64,000 nt of DNA from Flavobacterium sp. (GTDB lineage Bacteria; Bacteroidota; Bacteroidia; Flavobacteriales; Flavobacteriaceae), in contig NZ_JAHEBT010000002.1 of assembly GCF_024642105.1 (NCBI RefSeq), positions 1-64,000 on the forward strand, read 5' to 3'. Shown here piece after piece: positions 62,534-64,000 of the stretch. The notes below the pieces were generated by a model. That model was not told the origin of the DNA and did not search any database. It saw only the letters and a list, made by a program, of their open reading frames with translations. Made by a program: the position numbers and the translations under genes. The stretch's first letter is position 1. The number at the start of each line of letters is the position of its first letter.

Positions 62534-64000
62534 TTAAACTCTAACAAGTTTGAAATACCAATAACCTCCACCAAAATTGATTAATACTTCCATAGTATTA
62601 TTCCCATTTGAAAGTTGTACAGAATATACTCTAGAACTTGGAACTATTGAATTTGAGGCTAATTCCCCTGTATTTGTTGCTTTTGGTAAACCTAGATAAG
62701 CTCCTACTCCATTTAAAGTAATAGTTTGTGCTACTGAATTATAGGCATATGTAGCACTTGCAGAGTTATTATGAGGGGCAACCGGATTTCCACAAGCGTC
62801 AGAAGTCCCTTGCCAACTTTCTAACCAAGTTGAAGAACCAAGAACATTACTAAAAGTGCCATTTGATCCAAACACGTATGTATCATCAAACAAACAGGCT
62901 CGAGTTGTTACATCCGATGCTGAACTTTGCCACCAACTTAAATCTGTTGCAGACGGACCAACTTTTAAAGCCCCTGCTTCTGGCGCCAATTTCCAAGTCC
63001 CTTGAACACCTGAAGCAGGTGTTGGATTTTTGTAGAAATACAAATTGTCAATAAAAACAGTACCACCAGATGAAGCAAATAACATTTGAGTTATTGCAGA
63101 TCTATTTGTTGTAAAATCAGTCAAAGGGATATCTACACTCACCCAATTATTAAGTGTAATAGAAGGTAAATCAACTTGAGATTCTTTAGTAGGACCACTT
63201 GAAATAGATGTATTTACAATTTTAAACCCTAAGCTAGTAGCATTCGGTGTCCAATAATCAAAATGAACATACTGCATAGAAGACAAATTAGTTGCATTCC
63301 CATAGTCAGTAACAATTCCTGTATAATTAAGTAAACTATATTTCAACATTACATTTGATCCAATGGTAGGATTAGTTAAAATTGTTGATTGACCCCAACC
63401 TGGATTCCATTCACTTACTCCAATGTTAGTATACGAATCACTAAATATAGAGACAACATCTGCTACCTGTCTATTTGGTGGTGTCGGAGCTGAAGTTGTA
63501 GGTGCTAAAATTGCAGTCACAACGAAATTTTCTTGATAATTAGTGGTTCTAATAGCACCACTTTTAGAAACAATTTTAATAGTGTAAGTTCCTGCTGCTG
63601 CGTATGTATGAGAAATAGACTCCCCATTATTAACTTGTACTGGAACCTCATTAGAAACATCTCCAAAGTAAACTTCATAAAACAAAGCGAAATCAGCTGT
63701 AGCTCGAACATTTACCTTTTTTGAAACAGCTCTGTCATTTTCAATAGTCACTACTAAATTTTCAGGTGCCCTAAATGAAACTGTAATATCTTGTTCTGCT
63801 ACTATTTTTTTTCCAGAAATACTTATACCAGTTATTTTAACTTTATAAGCTCCTTCTCTGTAAATATGAGTTACACTACCCCCTGCAGTTACTTTAGCTA
63901 CGGTAGTAGTACCATCACCAAATTCGATTTCAAAATTAGTCACTCCCTCCCCTCTTGGAATCAAAGTTACCTTACCAGAATTATCTTGTGTAATTATAGC
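62534..64000 (-). CDS. PKD-domain surface glycan-binding protein (5' end beyond window)
   Basis: The reading frame stays open to the window edge (AIITQDNSGKVTLIPRGEG), so the N-terminus, including any lipobox, is missing; TTG at 63964 is not the real start. Two PKD-like repeats (FEIEFGDGTT..., YEVYFGDVSNEV...) are followed by a jelly-roll-like region (GVSEWNPGWGQST) and a C-terminal domain like that of the 309-residue neighbour (GTWKLAPEAGALKVGPSATDLSWW ... GGGYWYFKLVRV). It is a probable laminarin-binding SGBP, 16 bp upstream of the next gene. More of the operon, likely SusC/SusD, lies to the right. Confidence 0.78.
   Translation of the reverse strand, partial: AIITQDNSGKVTLIPRGEGVTNFEIEFGDGTTTVAKVTAGGSVTHIYREGAYKVKITGISISGKKIVAEQDITVSFRAPENLVVTIENDRAVSKKVNVRATADFALFYEVYFGDVSNEVPVQVNNGESISHTYAAAGTYTIKIVSKSGAIRTTNYQENFVVTAILAPTTSAPTPPNRQVADVVSIFSDSYTNIGVSEWNPGWGQSTILTNPTIGSNVMLKYSLLNYTGIVTDYGNATNLSSMQYVHFDYWTPNATSLGFKIVNTSISSGPTKESQVDLPSITLNNWVSVDIPLTDFTTNRSAITQMLFASSGGTVFIDNLYFYKNPTPASGVQGTWKLAPEAGALKVGPSATDLSWWQSSASDVTTRACLFDDTYVFGSNGTFSNVLGSSTWLESWQGTSDACGNPVAPHNNSASATYAYNSVAQTITLNGVGAYLGLPKATNTGELASNSIVPSSRVYSVQLSNGNNTMEVLINFGGGYWYFKLVRV

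Noticed and set aside
1..64000. CRISPR arrays, rRNA and tRNA genes
   Set aside because: No regularly spaced repeats with unique spacers and no tRNA or rRNA signatures were seen; the tandem repeats at 2939 are too few and carry terminators.

Overview
The window looks like a chromosomal segment from a flavobacterium (Bacteroidota, Flavobacteriaceae-like). Signs are the low GC content, Bacteroidota-style promoters (TTG, 19-20 bp, TAnnNTTG), a SusC/SusD pair, type IX secretion (T9SS) sorting tails, an XrtF-type exosortase and FucP-type sugar permeases. All calls come from reading the sequence and translations; no database search was run.

Region 1 (1-3370): an orphan OLD-family ATPase/TOPRIM nuclease, preceded by a start-less XRE helix-turn-helix remnant lying between inverted repeats, and followed by three ~112-bp tandem repeats carrying terminator hairpins. 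It resembles the edge of an accessory or defence island.

Region 2 (3383-49026): a large glycosaminoglycan locus, best read as chondroitin/dermatan sulfate use. It has three chondroitinase-ABC-type lyases (PL8-like), four Cys-type sulfatases, a lipoprotein formylglycine-generating enzyme that could activate them, a GH88 unsaturated glucuronyl hydrolase, a beta-helix protein, SusC/SusD, and KduI/KduD with a DUF4861-like protein for the unsaturated uronate. The amino sugar appears to be handled by a GHMP kinase, a nucleotidyltransferase, a WbpP-like UDP-HexNAc 4-epimerase, a phosphohexosamine mutase, a FucP-like permease and a NagB-LmbE fusion. Together these suggest a Leloir-like route for GalNAc. 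Two LacI-type regulators are present. A 14-bp palindrome (TGTGCTCGAGCACA and variants) occurs six times, in front of the locus operons. Four target promoters show the same spacing, with the palindrome centred near -60, which suggests activation. An XrtF exosortase, its associated membrane protein and a 61-residue probable sorting substrate sit at the end of the lyase operon.

Region 3 (49244-53910): two GH13 enzymes (sucrose-phosphorylase-like and amylosucrase-like) converge on a shared terminator, next to a Nudix-type transcriptional regulator with a degenerate Nudix box.

Region 4 (54341-64000): a leftward beta-glucan (laminarin-like) locus with GH3, two GH30 enzymes, a secreted endonuclease/exonuclease/phosphatase-family protein, a GH16 lipoprotein and two PKD-type surface glycan-binding proteins. 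The last of these runs off the right edge, where a SusC/SusD pair would be expected.
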